A stretch of DNA of 64,000 nucleotides from Clostridioides difficile (GTDB lineage Bacteria > Bacillota > Clostridia > Peptostreptococcales > Peptostreptococcaceae), in the NCBI RefSeq assembly GCF_001299635.1, contig NZ_JRHN01000024.1, positions 80,086-144,085 on the forward strand, given 5' to 3'. Below the pieces are notes generated by a model. The model had not been told where the DNA came from. It worked only from the letters and a program-made list of their open reading frames with translations, and ran no database searches. The position numbers were made by a program, and so were the translations under genes. Numbering within the stretch: position 1 is the stretch's first letter; each line of letters opens with the position of its first letter. Shown in pieces: positions 18,887 to 30,176 of the stretch.

Positions 18887-19441
18887 ATGCAAAAGTCTTT
18901 TTATGAATTAATTATTTTATCAAGAAGTAATTCAGTAGAAAGTTTACAAGAACTTCTAATTACATTTAAACCATTAATAAAAAAACTTAGTAAATTTTTA
19001 TATTATGAAGAGGGAGAAACAGACTTAATAATATTTTTTATTGAGTTAATAAAAAGTATTAATTTAAATAACTTCACAAAACAAAATGATGCTACTATAG
19101 TTAAATATATTCATAAATCTTTATTAAATAAGATGTTTCAGTTGTCTAAAAAACAATCTAGATCAAAACTTCAGTTCTTAGAACTTAATGAAAATATGCT
19201 AAATTTAAGAAATAATTATCCAAATGAATATATATTTGAAGAAGATATTTGTTTTCATGAATATATTTTTAACGAACTATCTGGTATTCAGAGAAAAGTT
19301 ATTTTTTATAAATATTTAGAAGGGCATTCTGACATAGAAATATCAATAAAATTAAAAATATCAAGGCAAGCTGTCAATAAAGCTAAAAATAGAGCCTTTA
19401 AAAAAATAAAAAAGGACTATGAAGATTATTTTAATTTATAA
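18887..19441 (+). CDS. tcdR: Alternative sigma factor TcdR, toxin gene activator
   Basis: A 184-residue group 5 sigma factor beginning MQKSFYELIILSRSNSVE. I chose the ATG at 18887 because AAAGGGG precedes it and length then equals reference TcdR; the frame is open 28 codons further upstream without homology. Sigma region 2 includes EEGETDLIIFFIELIK. Region 4 includes the strongly conserved SGIQRKVIFYKY and the helix-turn-helix around KISRQAVNKAKNRAFKK. TcdR directs RNA polymerase to the toxin promoters and its own gene. It differs from the textbook sequence at many positions in the middle, as expected for a divergent lineage. No anti-sigma TcdC is encoded in the window. Confidence 0.95.
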   Translation: MQKSFYELIILSRSNSVESLQELLITFKPLIKKLSKFLYYEEGETDLIIFFIELIKSINLNNFTKQNDATIVKYIHKSLLNKMFQLSKKQSRSKLQFLELNENMLNLRNNYPNEYIFEEDICFHEYIFNELSGIQRKVIFYKYLEGHSDIEISIKLKISRQAVNKAKNRAFKKIKKDYEDYFNL

Positions 19442-19772
19442 CTAATGCATTTAAAATAATGCGTTCTCATTGAAATAAGATTTTAAAATTAAAATTAATT
19501 TAAAACCGATAATTTAATTCAAGAATATCTTAATTTTTTATATTATACTTACAAAAATGTTTACACATTTGTCTAAAATAATATCCTTATTCAATAGAAG
19601 ATCAAATTAATCAATTTAATATCTTCAATTTAAAATGTTAGGAAGTGAATATATATGAAAACTTAAATTAAGATTAATCTATTCTGCAATTAGAAAGGAG
19701 GATATATAATAAAATTTTATAGTTTATAGGTAGAATAATCCAATAAAAATAAATAGCAAAGGAGAAGTTTTT
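19442..19772 (+). promoter_or_regulatory. tcdB promoter and leader region
   Basis: A 331-base leader. TTTACA at 19560-19565 followed after 17 bases by ATCCTT is the best TcdR-type promoter candidate. The remaining leader carries three ribosome-binding-like sites. The first precedes a three-codon ORF (Met-Lys-Thr-stop, 19655-19666). The second (AAAGGAGG near 19695) has no ATG behind it. The third (AAAGGAGAAG) serves tcdB itself. The extra sites may be relics or may affect translation. Confidence 0.5.
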
Positions 19773-22700
19773 ATGAGCTTAGTTAACAGAAAGCAATTAG
19801 AAAAGATGGCAAATGTGAGATTTCGTGTTCAGGAAGATGAATATGTAGCAATATTAGATGCATTAGAAGAATATCATAATATGTCAGAAAATACTGTAGT
19901 TGAAAAGTATCTAAAATTAAAAGATATAAACAGTTTAACAGACACTTATATAGATACATATAAAAAATCTGGACGAAATAAAGCCTTAAAAAAATTTAAA
20001 GAGTATTTAGTTACAGAGGTATTAGAACTAAAAAGTAGTAATGTAGTTCCAGTTGAGAAAAATTTACACTTTGTGTGGATTGGAGGAAAAATAAATGATA
20101 CTGCTATTAATTATATAAATCAATGGAAAGATGTAAATAGCGATTATAATGTTAATGTCTTCTATGATAGCAATGCATTTTTGATAAACACATTAAAGAA
20201 GACTATAGTGGATTCAGCAACAAATGAAACACTTGAATCATTTAGAGAAAACTTAGATGATCCTAGATTTGACTATAATAAATTTTACAGAAAACGTATG
20301 GAGATAATCTATGATAAGCAGAAAAATTTCATAAATTACTATAAAGCCCAAAGAGAAGAAAATCCTGACTTTATAATTGATGATATTGTAAAGTCATATC
20401 TTTCAAACGAATATTCAAAGGATATAGATGAACTTAATGCTTATATTGAAGAGTCATTAAATAAAGTTAAAGAAAATAGTGGGAATGATATTAGAGATTT
20501 TGAAGAATTTAAAGGTGGAAATTCATTTAACTTATATGAACAAGAGTTGGTAGAAAGATGGAATTTGGCAGCTGCTTCTGACATATTAAGAATATCTGCC
20601 TTAAAAGAAGTTGGTGGTGTATATTTAGATGTTGATATGTTACCAGGAATACAACCAGACCTATTTGAGTCTATAGAAAAACCTAGTTCAGTAACAGTGG
20701 ATTTTTGGGAAATGGTAAAATTAGAAGCTATAATGAAATACAAAGAATACATACCAGGATATACTTCAGAGCATTTTGATATATTGGATGAAGAAGTTCA
20801 AAGTAGCTTTGAATCTGTTCTAGCTTCTAAGTCAGATAAGTCAGAAATATTCTCATCACTTGGCGATATTGAAGCATCACCACTAGAAGTTAAAATTGCA
20901 TTTAATAGTAAAGGTATTATAAATCAAGGACTAATTTCTGTTAAAGACTCATATTGTAGTAATTTAATAGTAAAACAAATCGAGAACAGATATAAAATAT
21001 TGAATGATAGTTTAAATCCAGCTATTAGCGAGGATAACGATTTCAATACTACAACGAATACTTTTATTGACAGTATAATGGCTGAAGCTAATGCAGATAA
21101 TGGTAGATTTATGATGGAACTAGGAAAGTATTTAAGAGTTGGTTTTTTCCCAGATGTCAAAACCACTATTAACTTGAGTGGTCCTGAAGCATATGCGGCA
21201 GCTTATCAAGATTTATTAATGTTTAAAGAATATAGTATAAATATCCATTTACTAGAATCTGACTTAAGAAACTTTGAAATTTCTAAAACTAATATTTCTC
21301 AATCAACTGAACAAGAAATGGCTAGCCTATGGTCATTTGATGATGCAAGAGCTAAAGCTCAATTTCAAGAATACAAAAGAAATTATTTTGAAGGGGCACT
21401 TGGAGAAGATGATAATCTTGATTTTTCCCAAAATACAATAACTGACAAAGAGTATCTTATAGAAAAGATTTCTTCTTCAGCCAAAAATTCAGAGAGAGGA
21501 TATGTTCATTATATTATTCAATTACAAGGTGATAATATTAGCTATGAAGCAGCATGTAACTTATTTGCAAAAAATCCTTATGATAGTATACTATTTCAAA
21601 AGAATATAGAAGATTCAACTATAGCATATTACTATAATCCTGCAGATGGTGAGATACAAGAAATTGATAAGTATAGAATTCCAGATAGAATCTCTGATAG
21701 ACCTAAGATTAAATTAACATTTATTGGCCATGGTAAATCTGAGTTTAATACTGATATATTTGCAAACCTTAACGTAGATTCATTATCTTCAGAAATAGAA
21801 ACAGCAATAGATTTAGCTAAGACAGATATTTCTCCTAAAGCGATAGAAATAAATTTACTGGGATGTAACATGTTTAGCTATTCTGTGAATGTAGAAGAAA
21901 CTTATCCTGGAAAGTTATTACTTAAAGTTAAAGATAAAGTATCAGAATTAATGCCATCTATAAGTCAGGACTCTATTATAGTAAGTGCAAATCAATATGA
22001 AGTTAGAATAAATAGTGAAGGAAGAAGAGAATTATTAGATCATTCTGGCGAATGGATAAATAAAGAAGAAAGTATTATAAAGGATATTTCATCAAAAGAA
22101 TATATATCATTTAATTCTAAAGAAAATAAAATTATAGTAAAATCTAAAAATTTACCTGAGTTATCTACATTATTACAAGAAATTAGAAATAATTCTAATT
22201 TAAGTGATATTGAACTAGAAGAGAAAGTAATGTTAGCAGAATGTGAAATAAGCGTTGTCTCAGATATAGATACACAGGTGGTGGAAGAAAGAATTGAAGA
22301 AGCTAAAAATTTAACTTCCGACTCTATTAATTATATAAAGAATGAATTTAAACTAATAGAATCTATTTCTGATGCACTATATGACTTAAAACAACAGAAT
22401 GAATTAGAAGATTCTCATTTTATATCTTTTGAGGACATATCAGAGACAGATGAAGGATTTAGTATAAGATTTATTGATAAAGAAACTGGAGAATCTATAT
22501 TTGTAGAAACTGAAAAGACAATATTCTCTGAGTATGCTAATCATATAACTGAAGAAATTTCTAAGGTAAAAGATACTATATTTGATACTGTAAATGGGAA
22601 GTTAGTAAAAAAAGTAAATTTAGATGCTACACATGAAGTAAATACTTTAAATGCTGCATTTTTTATACAATCATTAATCGGATATAATAGTTCTAAAGAA

Positions 22701-25700
22701 TCTCTTAGTAATTTAAGTGTAGCAATGAAAGTTCAAGTTTATGCTCAATTATTTAGTACTGGTTTAAATACTATTACAGATGCGGCTAAAGTTGTTGAAT
22801 TAGTATCAACTGCACTAGACGAAACTATAGATTTACTTCCTACATTATCTGAAGGATTACCTATAATTGCTACTATTATAGATGGTGTAAGTCTAGGTGC
22901 ATCAATTAAAGAGTTAAGTGAAACAAGTGACCCATTATTAAGACAAGAGATAGAAGCAAAAATAGGTATAATGGCAGTAAATTTAACAGCAGCTACAACT
23001 GCAATTATTACTTCATCTTTAGGAATCGCAAGTGGATTTAGTATACTTTTAGTTCCTCTAGCGGGTATTTCAGCAGGAATCCCAAGTTTAGTAAATAATG
23101 AACTTATATTACGCGCTGAGGCAAAAAATGTCGTAGATTATTTTAGTCATATTTCATTAGCTGAATCTGAAGGAGCATTTACTTTGTTAGATGATAAAAT
23201 AATGATGCCACAAGATGATTTAGTAATATCTGAAATAGACTTTAATAGCAATTCAATAACTTTAGGTAAATGTGAAATATGGAGAATGGAAGGTGGTTCA
23301 GGTCATACTGTAACCAATGATATAGATCACTTCTTCTCAGCACCATCAACAACATATAGAGAACCATATTTATCTATATATGATGTATTAGATGTAAAAA
23401 AGGAAGAACTTGATTTATCAAAAGATTTAATGGTATTGCCTAATGCCCCAGATAGAATTTTTGGCTGGGAAAGAGGATGGACGCCAGGTTTAAGAGGCTT
23501 AGAAAATGATGGTACAAAACTATTAGACCGTATAAGAGATCATTATGAAGGGCAGTTTTATTGGAGATTTTTCGCTTTTATAGCTGATTCTGTAATAACA
23601 AAATTAAAACCAAGATATGAAGATACTAATATAAGAATAAGTCTAGACAGTAATACTAGAAGCTTTATAGTTCCAGTGATAACTACAGAATATATAAGAG
23701 AAAAATTATCATATTCTTTTTATGGTTCAGGAGGAACTTATGCATTATCTCTTTCTCAATATAATATGAATATAAACATAGAATTAAATGAAAGTGATAC
23801 TTGGGTTATAGATATTGATAATGTTGTAAGAGATGTCACTATAGAATCTGATAAAATTAAAAAAGGAGATTTAATAGAAAATATTTTATCTAAATTAAGT
23901 ATTGAAGAAAATAAAATTATTTTAGATAATCATGAAATTAATTTCTCTGGAACACTAAATGGAGGTAATGGATTCGTATCTTTAACATTCTCAATTTTAG
24001 AAGGAATAAATGCAGTTATAGAGGTTGATTTATTATCTAAATCATATAAAGTTCTTATTTCTGGTGAACTAAAGACATTGATGGAAAATTCAAATTCTGT
24101 TCAACAGAAAATGGATTATATAGGATTGAATAGTGAAGTACAAAAAAATATACCTTATAGTTTTACAGATGATAAAGGAAAAGAAAATGGATTTATTAAT
24201 TGTTCTACAAAAGAAGGTTTATTTGTATCTGAATTATCTGATGTAGTTCTTATAAGTAAAGTTTATATGGATGATAGTAAACCTTCATCTGGATATTATA
24301 GTTATGATTTGAAGGATGTTAAAGTTATAACTAAAGATGACGTTATTATATTAACAGGATATTATTTAAAAGATGATATAAAAATCTCTCTTTCTTTTAC
24401 TATACAAGATGAAAATACTATAAAATTAAATGGAGTATATTTAGATGAAAATGGAGTAGCTGAAATATTGAAATTTATGAATAAAAAAGGTAGTACAAAT
24501 ACTTCAGATTCTTTAATGAGCTTTTTAGAAAGTATGAATATAAAAAGTATTTTCATAAATTCCTTACAATCTAATACTAAGCTTATATTAGATACTAATT
24601 TTATAATAAGTGGTGCTACTTCTATTGGTCAATTTGAGTTTATTTGTGATAAAGATAATAATATACAACCATATTTCATTAAGTTTAATACACTAGAAAC
24701 TAAATATACTCTATATGTCGGTAATAGACAAAATATGATAGTAGAACCAAATTATAATTTAGATGATTCTGGAGATATATCTTCAACTGTCATTAATTTT
24801 TCTCAGAAATACCTTTATGGAATAGACAGTTGTGTTAATAAAGTTATAATTTCACCAAATATATATACAGATGAAATAAACATAACACCTGTATATGAAG
24901 CAAATAATACTTATCCAGAAGTAATTGTATTAGATACAAATTATATAAGTGAAAAAATAAATATTAATATCAATGATTTATCTATACGATATGTATGGAG
25001 TAATGATGGAAGTGATTTTATTCTTATGTCAACTGATGAAGAGAACAAGATATCACAAGTTAAAATAAGATTTACTAATGTTTTTAAAGGTAATACTATT
25101 GCAGATAAGATATCTTTTAATTTTAGTGATAAGCAAGATGTATCTATAAATAAAATTATTTCAACATTTACACCTTCATATTATGTGGAACAATTACTTA
25201 ATTATGATTTAGGTCTGATTTCTTTATACAATGAGAAATTTTATATTAATAATTTTGGAATGATGGTATCTGGATTAGTATATATTAATGATTCATTATA
25301 TTATTTCAAGCCACCAATAAAGAACTTGATAACTGGATTTACAACTATAGGTGATGATAAATACTACTTTAATCCAGATAATGGAGGAGCTGCTTCAGTT
25401 GGAGAAACAATAATTGATGGCAAAAACTACTATTTCAGCCAAAATGGAGTGTTACAAACAGGTGTATTTAGTACAGAAGATGGATTTAAATATTTTGCTC
25501 CAGCAGATACACTTGATGAAAATCTAGAAGGTGAAGCAATTAATTTTACTGGCAAACTAATTATTGATGAAAATATTTATTATTTTGGAGATAATTATAG
25601 AGCAGCTGAAGAATGGCAAACATTAGATGATGAAGTGTACTATTTTAGCACAGATACAGGTAAAGCTTTTAAAGGGCTAAATCAAATAGGTGATGATAAA

Positions 25701-26873
25701 TTCTATTTCAACTCTGATGGTATTATGCAAAAAGGATTTGTTAATATAAATGATAAGACATTCTATTTTGATGATTCTGGTGTGATGAAGTCAGGATATC
25801 TTGAAATATATGGGAAATATTTCTACTTTGCTGAGAATGGAGAAATGCAAATAGGAGTATTTAATACAACAGATGGATTTAAATATTTTGCTCATCAGGA
25901 TGAAGATTTAGGAAATGAAGAAGGTGAAGCACTTTCATATTCTGGTATACTTAATTTCAACAATAAGATTTATTATTTTGATGATTCATTTACAGCAATA
26001 GTTGGATGGAAAGATTTAGAAGATGGTTCAAAATATTACTTTGATGAAAATACAGCAGAGGCATCTATAGGTATATCAATAATCAATGATGGTAAATATT
26101 ATTTTAATGATTCTGGAATTATGCAAATTGGATTTGTCACTATCAATGATAAAGTATTTTATTTCTCTGATTCTGGAATAGTAGAATCTGGAATGCAAAA
26201 TATAGATGATAATTATTTCTATATAAGTGAAAATGGTCTAGTTCAAATAGGAGTGTTTGACACTTCAGATGGATATAAATACTTTGCTCCAGCTAATACT
26301 GTAAATGATAATATTTATGGACAAGCAGTTGAATATAGTGGTTTAGTTAAAGTTAATGAAGATGTGTATAGTTTTGGAGAATCATATACAATTGAAACTG
26401 GATGGATATATGATTCAGAAAACGAAAGTGATAAATATTATTTCGATCCAGAAACTAAAAAAGCATATAAAGGTATTAATACAATTGATGATATAAAATA
26501 CTATTTTGATGAGAATGGCATAATGAGAACAGGTCTTATAACATTTGAAGATAATCATTACTATTTTAATGAAGATGGTGTTATGCAATATGGTTATCTA
26601 AATATAGAAGATAAGATGTTCTACTTTAATGAAGATGGTGTTATGCAGATAGGAGTATTTAATACACCGGATGGATTTAAATATTTTGCGCATCAAAATA
26701 CTTTAGATGAGAATTTTGAGGGAGAATCAATAAACTATACTGGTTGGTTAGATCTAGATGGTAAAAAATACTATTTCACAGAGGAATATATTGCAGCAAC
26801 TGGTTCAGTTACAATTGATGATGAGGAGTATTACTTTGATCCTGACACAGCTGAATTAGTAGTTAGTGAATAA
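19773..26873 (+). CDS. tcdB: Large clostridial glucosylating toxin TcdB
   Basis: A 2366-residue toxin, the same length as reference TcdB, with near-identical N-terminus ([18 protein letters not shown]). Residues 1-543 are the glucosyltransferase, with FVWIGG near 100 and the DXD motif YLDVDML near 286. The cleavage site is GALGEDDN near 543. The cysteine protease has His in FIGHGK (about 653) and Cys in LLGCNMFS (about 698). The hydrophobic pore region follows about residues 950-1130, and the CROP repeats begin near 1832. The toxin enters cells, self-cleaves with inositol hexakisphosphate and glucosylates Rho/Ras GTPases. Substitutions relative to the common toxinotype are scattered through all domains, so receptor and GTPase preference cannot be read directly. 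The frame is intact. Confidence 0.98.
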   Translation: MSLVNRKQLEKMANVRFRVQEDEYVAILDALEEYHNMSENTVVEKYLKLKDINSLTDTYIDTYKKSGRNKALKKFKEYLVTEVLELKSSNVVPVEKNLHFVWIGGKINDTAINYINQWKDVNSDYNVNVFYDSNAFLINTLKKTIVDSATNETLESFRENLDDPRFDYNKFYRKRMEIIYDKQKNFINYYKAQREENPDFIIDDIVKSYLSNEYSKDIDELNAYIEESLNKVKENSGNDIRDFEEFKGGNSFNLYEQELVERWNLAAASDILRISALKEVGGVYLDVDMLPGIQPDLFESIEKPSSVTVDFWEMVKLEAIMKYKEYIPGYTSEHFDILDEEVQSSFESVLASKSDKSEIFSSLGDIEASPLEVKIAFNSKGIINQGLISVKDSYCSNLIVKQIENRYKILNDSLNPAISEDNDFNTTTNTFIDSIMAEANADNGRFMMELGKYLRVGFFPDVKTTINLSGPEAYAAAYQDLLMFKEYSINIHLLESDLRNFEISKTNISQSTEQEMASLWSFDDARAKAQFQEYKRNYFEGALGEDDNLDFSQNTITDKEYLIEKISSSAKNSERGYVHYIIQLQGDNISYEAACNLFAKNPYDSILFQKNIEDSTIAYYYNPADGEIQEIDKYRIPDRISDRPKIKLTFIGHGKSEFNTDIFANLNVDSLSSEIETAIDLAKTDISPKAIEINLLGCNMFSYSVNVEETYPGKLLLKVKDKVSELMPSISQDSIIVSANQYEVRINSEGRRELLDHSGEWINKEESIIKDISSKEYISFNSKENKIIVKSKNLPELSTLLQEIRNNSNLSDIELEEKVMLAECEISVVSDIDTQVVEERIEEAKNLTSDSINYIKNEFKLIESISDALYDLKQQNELEDSHFISFEDISETDEGFSIRFIDKETGESIFVETEKTIFSEYANHITEEISKVKDTIFDTVNGKLVKKVNLDATHEVNTLNAAFFIQSLIGYNSSKESLSNLSVAMKVQVYAQLFSTGLNTITDAAKVVELVSTALDETIDLLPTLSEGLPIIATIIDGVSLGASIKELSETSDPLLRQEIEAKIGIMAVNLTAATTAIITSSLGIASGFSILLVPLAGISAGIPSLVNNELILRAEAKNVVDYFSHISLAESEGAFTLLDDKIMMPQDDLVISEIDFNSNSITLGKCEIWRMEGGSGHTVTNDIDHFFSAPSTTYREPYLSIYDVLDVKKEELDLSKDLMVLPNAPDRIFGWERGWTPGLRGLENDGTKLLDRIRDHYEGQFYWRFFAFIADSVITKLKPRYEDTNIRISLDSNTRSFIVPVITTEYIREKLSYSFYGSGGTYALSLSQYNMNINIELNESDTWVIDIDNVVRDVTIESDKIKKGDLIENILSKLSIEENKIILDNHEINFSGTLNGGNGFVSLTFSILEGINAVIEVDLLSKSYKVLISGELKTLMENSNSVQQKMDYIGLNSEVQKNIPYSFTDDKGKENGFINCSTKEGLFVSELSDVVLISKVYMDDSKPSSGYYSYDLKDVKVITKDDVIILTGYYLKDDIKISLSFTIQDENTIKLNGVYLDENGVAEILKFMNKKGSTNTSDSLMSFLESMNIKSIFINSLQSNTKLILDTNFIISGATSIGQFEFICDKDNNIQPYFIKFNTLETKYTLYVGNRQNMIVEPNYNLDDSGDISSTVINFSQKYLYGIDSCVNKVIISPNIYTDEINITPVYEANNTYPEVIVLDTNYISEKINININDLSIRYVWSNDGSDFILMSTDEENKISQVKIRFTNVFKGNTIADKISFNFSDKQDVSINKIISTFTPSYYVEQLLNYDLGLISLYNEKFYINNFGMMVSGLVYINDSLYYFKPPIKNLITGFTTIGDDKYYFNPDNGGAASVGETIIDGKNYYFSQNGVLQTGVFSTEDGFKYFAPADTLDENLEGEAINFTGKLIIDENIYYFGDNYRAAEEWQTLDDEVYYFSTDTGKAFKGLNQIGDDKFYFNSDGIMQKGFVNINDKTFYFDDSGVMKSGYLEIYGKYFYFAENGEMQIGVFNTTDGFKYFAHQDEDLGNEEGEALSYSGILNFNNKIYYFDDSFTAIVGWKDLEDGSKYYFDENTAEASIGISIINDGKYYFNDSGIMQIGFVTINDKVFYFSDSGIVESGMQNIDDNYFYISENGLVQIGVFDTSDGYKYFAPANTVNDNIYGQAVEYSGLVKVNEDVYSFGESYTIETGWIYDSENESDKYYFDPETKKAYKGINTIDDIKYYFDENGIMRTGLITFEDNHYYFNEDGVMQYGYLNIEDKMFYFNEDGVMQIGVFNTPDGFKYFAHQNTLDENFEGESINYTGWLDLDGKKYYFTEEYIAATGSVTIDDEEYYFDPDTAELVVSE
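25266..26860 (+). repeat. CROP repeats of TcdB (choline-binding-like)
   Basis: The last 530 codons of tcdB encode short repeats of about 20 residues, each with a YYF-type core (for example DKYYFNPDN and KYYFNDSG). They are interspersed with longer repeats containing GVFNTxDGFKYFA, which occurs several times. The repeats are degenerate at the DNA level, with short identical runs such as the one coding for YFNEDGVMQ. They form the solenoid that contributes to cell binding. Confidence 0.9.
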
Positions 26874-26956
26874 ATCAACTATATGATTTTATACTTGAAT
26901 ATAGAAAAATGATTAATCAAATAAAATTTTCTATCTAAAATAGAGATTTGAGAATA

Positions 26957-26996
26957 AAAAGGTGAACTATAGTTAATATATAGTAGTTCACCTTTT
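26957..26996 (+). terminator. Terminator of tcdB
   Basis: A perfect 12-bp stem (AAAAGGTGAACT and AGTTCACCTTTT) lies about 85 bases after the tcdB stop and ends in a T-rich tract. It separates tcdB from tcdE, which then needs its own promoter or read-through. Confidence 0.8.
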
Positions 26997-27053
26997 ATAT
27001 CTATAATAGTAGGAAAAATTTATCTTACTATAAAAGCAGGAGGAATCATTAAC

Positions 27054-27476
27054 ATGACAGTATTTTCTTTGGTAGATAATATATTTATAAAATTAGTTAT
27101 TTTAACCATTTCATTTGATACGTTATTGGGATGCTTAAATGCAATAAAAAATCATAAGTTTAATTCAAGTCTTGGAATAGATGGAGGGATTAGAAAAGTA
27201 GCAATGATAGCATGTGTATTTTTTTTATCAGTGCTTGATGTTCTTACAAATTTCAACTTCTTATTCATGCTACCACAGGACTGGATTAATTTTCTAAAAT
27301 TAAATCGCCTTGGAATATCTGAATTTTTCTCTATTTTATTCATTTTATATGAAAGTGTAAGTATATTAAAAAATATGTATTTATGTGGATTACCAGTACC
27401 TAAGAGATTAAATGAAAAAATAGTAATTTTACTAGATACAATAACAGATGAATTGAATGTTAAGGATGGGAAGTAA
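27054..27476 (+). CDS. tcdE: Holin-like protein TcdE
   Basis: A 140-residue protein with three hydrophobic segments (around residues 8-30, 45-70 and 85-110) and a charged C-terminus, matching TcdE over its whole core (KLVILTISFDTLLGC, GIDGGIRKVAMIAC). The ATG follows GCAGGAGG; this equals the shorter of the known TcdE start sites, without the longer N-terminal extension. TcdE is a phage-holin homologue reported to release TcdA/TcdB. It ends three bases before the amidase gene, forming a holin-endolysin pair. Confidence 0.93.
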   Translation: MTVFSLVDNIFIKLVILTISFDTLLGCLNAIKNHKFNSSLGIDGGIRKVAMIACVFFLSVLDVLTNFNFLFMLPQDWINFLKLNRLGISEFFSILFILYESVSILKNMYLCGLPVPKRLNEKIVILLDTITDELNVKDGK

Positions 27477-27479
27477 GCA

Positions 27480-28238
27480 ATGGTAGATATAATAAAGATG
27501 TTAACAAATAAAAAGTGCTATCCAAACAAAAACAATGCAAAGTTTATAGTAATTCATGAAACTGACAACGAGAGCAAGGGAGCAAATGCTAAAAGACATG
27601 CACAAGCATTAAATGCAGGCAACTTAGAAGCAAGTGTCCATTACTATGTAGATGATAAGGTGATATATCAAACATTAGACCACAAAAACGGAGCATGGGC
27701 AGTTGGCAAAAGCTATGGGACTGCACTAATCGCAGGAGTAACAAACTACAATAGTATAAACATAGAAATATGTGTAAATAAAGATGGAAATTATACAAAA
27801 GCAAGACAAAATGCAATAGATTTAACTAAAAAGTTAATGAAAGATTTAAATATAAGTTCAGACAAAGTGATTAGGCATTATGATGTTAAGAAAAAATATT
27901 GTCCTCGTAATATACTTGATAATCCTTCTCTATGGATAGATTTTAAAAATCAAATAAAAAATAGTAAAAAGGATGATAAAATAATAAGATACACAATTGT
28001 TTATGATGGAGAAGTGGATAAAATATCAGCTGAAGTCATTAGTTGGAATTATAAAGAAGAAGAATATTTAGTATGTGATATAAGAGATTACAAACCAGGC
28101 ATGACACAAAATTTATATGTTGTAGGTGGAAGAGCATGTGAGAAGATAAATTCTATAACTAAAGAAAAATATACTATGATAAAAGGCGAAGATAAATTTG
28201 ATACACTTTACAAGGCATTAAAGTTCATTAATAGATAG
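27480..28238 (+). CDS. Phage-type N-acetylmuramoyl-L-alanine amidase (endolysin)
   Basis: A 252-residue enzyme. Residues 1-160 are an amidase_2/PGRP-like catalytic domain with zinc ligands His in IVIHETDN, His in VIRHYDVK and Cys in KYCPRNI. Residues about 175-252 form a C-terminal domain like the wall-binding part of C. difficile phage endolysins. There is no signal peptide, so it needs a holin to cross the membrane. It lies three bases after tcdE and takes the place where tcdA or its remnants lie in the standard PaLoc. It should cut the amide bond between muramic acid and the stem peptide. Confidence 0.92.
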   Translation: MVDIIKMLTNKKCYPNKNNAKFIVIHETDNESKGANAKRHAQALNAGNLEASVHYYVDDKVIYQTLDHKNGAWAVGKSYGTALIAGVTNYNSINIEICVNKDGNYTKARQNAIDLTKKLMKDLNISSDKVIRHYDVKKKYCPRNILDNPSLWIDFKNQIKNSKKDDKIIRYTIVYDGEVDKISAEVISWNYKEEEYLVCDIRDYKPGMTQNLYVVGGRACEKINSITKEKYTMIKGEDKFDTLYKALKFINR

Positions 28239-28349
28239 AGTTGGCAGCTTTAACATATATTCAATAAATTTGTCTAAAGTAATGAAAAATGACATTAAGT
28301 AAGCTATACTTATAATGTAGAATATAAATAATTTGAGGGATAGACCAAT

Positions 28350-28871
28350 ATGTTTCAAATAGAAGTTGGTAAAAAATTAGAAGCAGAAGTACCAGATGGT
28401 TTAAGTATTACTTTTAGTGAAACTGGATTTAGAGCTATATTTAAATTAGACAATTTATCAGAAAAAGAAATAATGGAATTTCGAAAAGGTAATTTAAGAA
28501 TAGATGTATCTTTTTTAGACAAAATTATTTTCTTTGTATTTACAAATACAATGGGTATAGGAGATGCAGATATACCATTTACAATTCATTTATCTAAATG
28601 TAAAGAATTTCAAGAACTTGAAGAAAATGAAGGATATGCAATGGATCTAATGTTAGTAGAAGCTAATAATAATATTGTAAAAGGTTTCAGACGTGTTGGT
28701 CTTAATGTAAATACATCTAGATATTTAAAAAAATGTGCAATGGAACAATTATCACATGATTTTAATAAGGATGAACATGTGAGAAAGATCAAGGAAATAC
28801 AAAGAAAATACAACTCAAGAGAAATAAAAAAATTAGCAGGAGCATATTCTAAGTTTGAAAGAAAACAGTAA
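28350..28871 (+). CDS. Hypothetical protein, 173 residues
   Basis: A soluble protein with a beta-rich N-terminal two-thirds (EVGKKLEAEVPDGLSITF and onward) and a lysine-rich helical C-terminus (HVRKIKEIQRKYNSREIKK). I do not recognise the family. The ribosome binding site is weak (GAGGG, about 14 bases before the ATG). It follows the amidase after 110 bases on the same strand and ends before a bidirectional terminator. Codon use matches neighbours, so it is probably a real gene. Confidence 0.6.
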   Translation: MFQIEVGKKLEAEVPDGLSITFSETGFRAIFKLDNLSEKEIMEFRKGNLRIDVSFLDKIIFFVFTNTMGIGDADIPFTIHLSKCKEFQELEENEGYAMDLMLVEANNNIVKGFRRVGLNVNTSRYLKKCAMEQLSHDFNKDEHVRKIKEIQRKYNSREIKKLAGAYSKFERKQ

Positions 28872-29078
28872 TCATAGTATAAGTATTAATAAATCATTGC
28901 AAAAAAAATTAATTATGTTTTATTCAAAGAAGATGTGAAGATAAATGGCAATGTAGCTTTAAAAAATACATTGACACTGATAATATTATAAAGTTAGATA
29001 TATGATTTGTACATATAAAGAGAAATAAAATATCTTAATTTAGTATTGTATAGAGAGTTACTTGATTAAAATTAAAAT

Positions 29079-29112
29079 AAAAGCTACAGAATAAGAAAAT
29101 CTGTAGCTTTTT
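29079..29112. terminator. Bidirectional terminator
   Basis: A perfect 12-bp stem (AAAAGCTACAGA and TCTGTAGCTTTT) with a nine-base loop lies between a plus-strand and a minus-strand gene and has T-runs on both sides. The 200 bases between it and the upstream stop contain no supported gene. Confidence 0.8.
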
Positions 29113-29155
29113 AAGTTATTATTTACTTGATTAGTTTTAGCTTTGTTATATTTAT

Positions 29156-29446
29156 CTAATTTATAAATTTAATTATAATATATGCTAATAGTTTTGCTAC
29201 AATCCATTTAAATTCAGGCTCAATTCCTAAATTCATTAATATATGGGAGATAAGAATTTCAATCACTTTACCTAAGAAAATATTTATAAACCTCGGAAAT
29301 TTATAAGGTATTTTATGATTCATTATTAATATTTTGTTTACTTTTAAATTAAAGTTAATATAATTTTGTTTTCCATCGCGATATTTTAAAACTAATTTTA
29401 ATTTACGTTTACCCATCCCATTAGTTTTAATCTTTCTTTTTTTCAT
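29156..29446 (-). CDS. Hypothetical protein, 96 residues, basic N-terminus
   Basis: The protein begins MKKRKIKTNGMGKRKLK and is strongly basic over its first 40 residues. The second half has two moderately hydrophobic segments (FINIFLGKVIEILISHIL and WIVAKLLAYIIIKFI). GGAGG lies eight bases before the ATG. It may associate with the membrane. The family is not recognised. It lies alone between a bidirectional terminator and a broken membrane-protein gene. Confidence 0.5.
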   Translation of the reverse strand: MKKRKIKTNGMGKRKLKLVLKYRDGKQNYINFNLKVNKILIMNHKIPYKFPRFINIFLGKVIEILISHILMNLGIEPEFKWIVAKLLAYIIIKFIN

Positions 29447-29657
29447 ATTTTTTTCCTCCGTTGCTTATAGTCAACATAAATTCGTAATAATTAATCGAAA
29501 TAATCACAGAAATTTACATTGCTATATATATCAAGAAAATATGAAAAAAAAATTGCTGATTTTTTTGCTTTTTTATTTTTAAAGTTTTTTAATAAATCTG
29601 ATTCGAATTAGGTTTTTTAATGTATAATTTAATAAGAAATTGATAAAGGAGAATTTT

Positions 29658-30176
29658 ATGCTATTATTAAATATAATTTTTATCTGCATAGTATTTTTTA
29701 TTTTATGTTTTTTTTAAAAAAACAAATTTACTTTTCTGTGTACACTAATCACATTAACTTTTTGCACATTTTTAATTTCATTTATAAGTTTATTCATTTT
29801 AATAAATTATAAATTTATGAAATCATCAATATTAGTATACTTTATACCTACATTTTCATTAATTGCATACTTATATTTTGGTGTCTTTATTAATAAAATA
29901 ATGCTTATCTTTTTTAGTAGAAAATTTTATGCATTAAAAAATATTGAATATAATTTCAATATTTTAAGATACCATTTAATTTTAATTTTTGTAATACTCT
30001 TTATCTATTTAAATATTAATGGCTTTTTTTATAAAAAAGATTTAAATGACACAGTTTTTTTAGTGAGAAATGTTTTTTTTACAATCATTCCATTAGCTAT
30101 GATAAATATAACTCCTATATTTGATATAGATTCTTTGTCAAATAGATGGATTAAGAGATTTGAGCCTACAAAATAA
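29658..30176 (+). pseudogene. Membrane protein gene broken by an in-frame stop
   Basis: An ATG at 29658 after AAAGGAG opens a hydrophobic frame that hits TAA at 29715-29717, inside a T8A7 tract. The same frame continues open, with more hydrophobic segments, to the stop at 30174-30176. Without the stop it would be a 172-residue protein with about four membrane segments. The downstream piece has its own ATG at 29817 (119 residues), so a shorter product is possible. The family is not recognised. Confidence 0.6.

Noticed and set aside
20441..24556. Several minus-strand ORFs opposite tcdB
   Set aside because: They are shadows of the tcdB reading frame with no ribosome binding sites or family features.
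26874..28349. Remnants of tcdA or tcdC after tcdE
   Set aside because: Only tcdE, the amidase and a short spacer are present; no sequence resembling either gene was seen.
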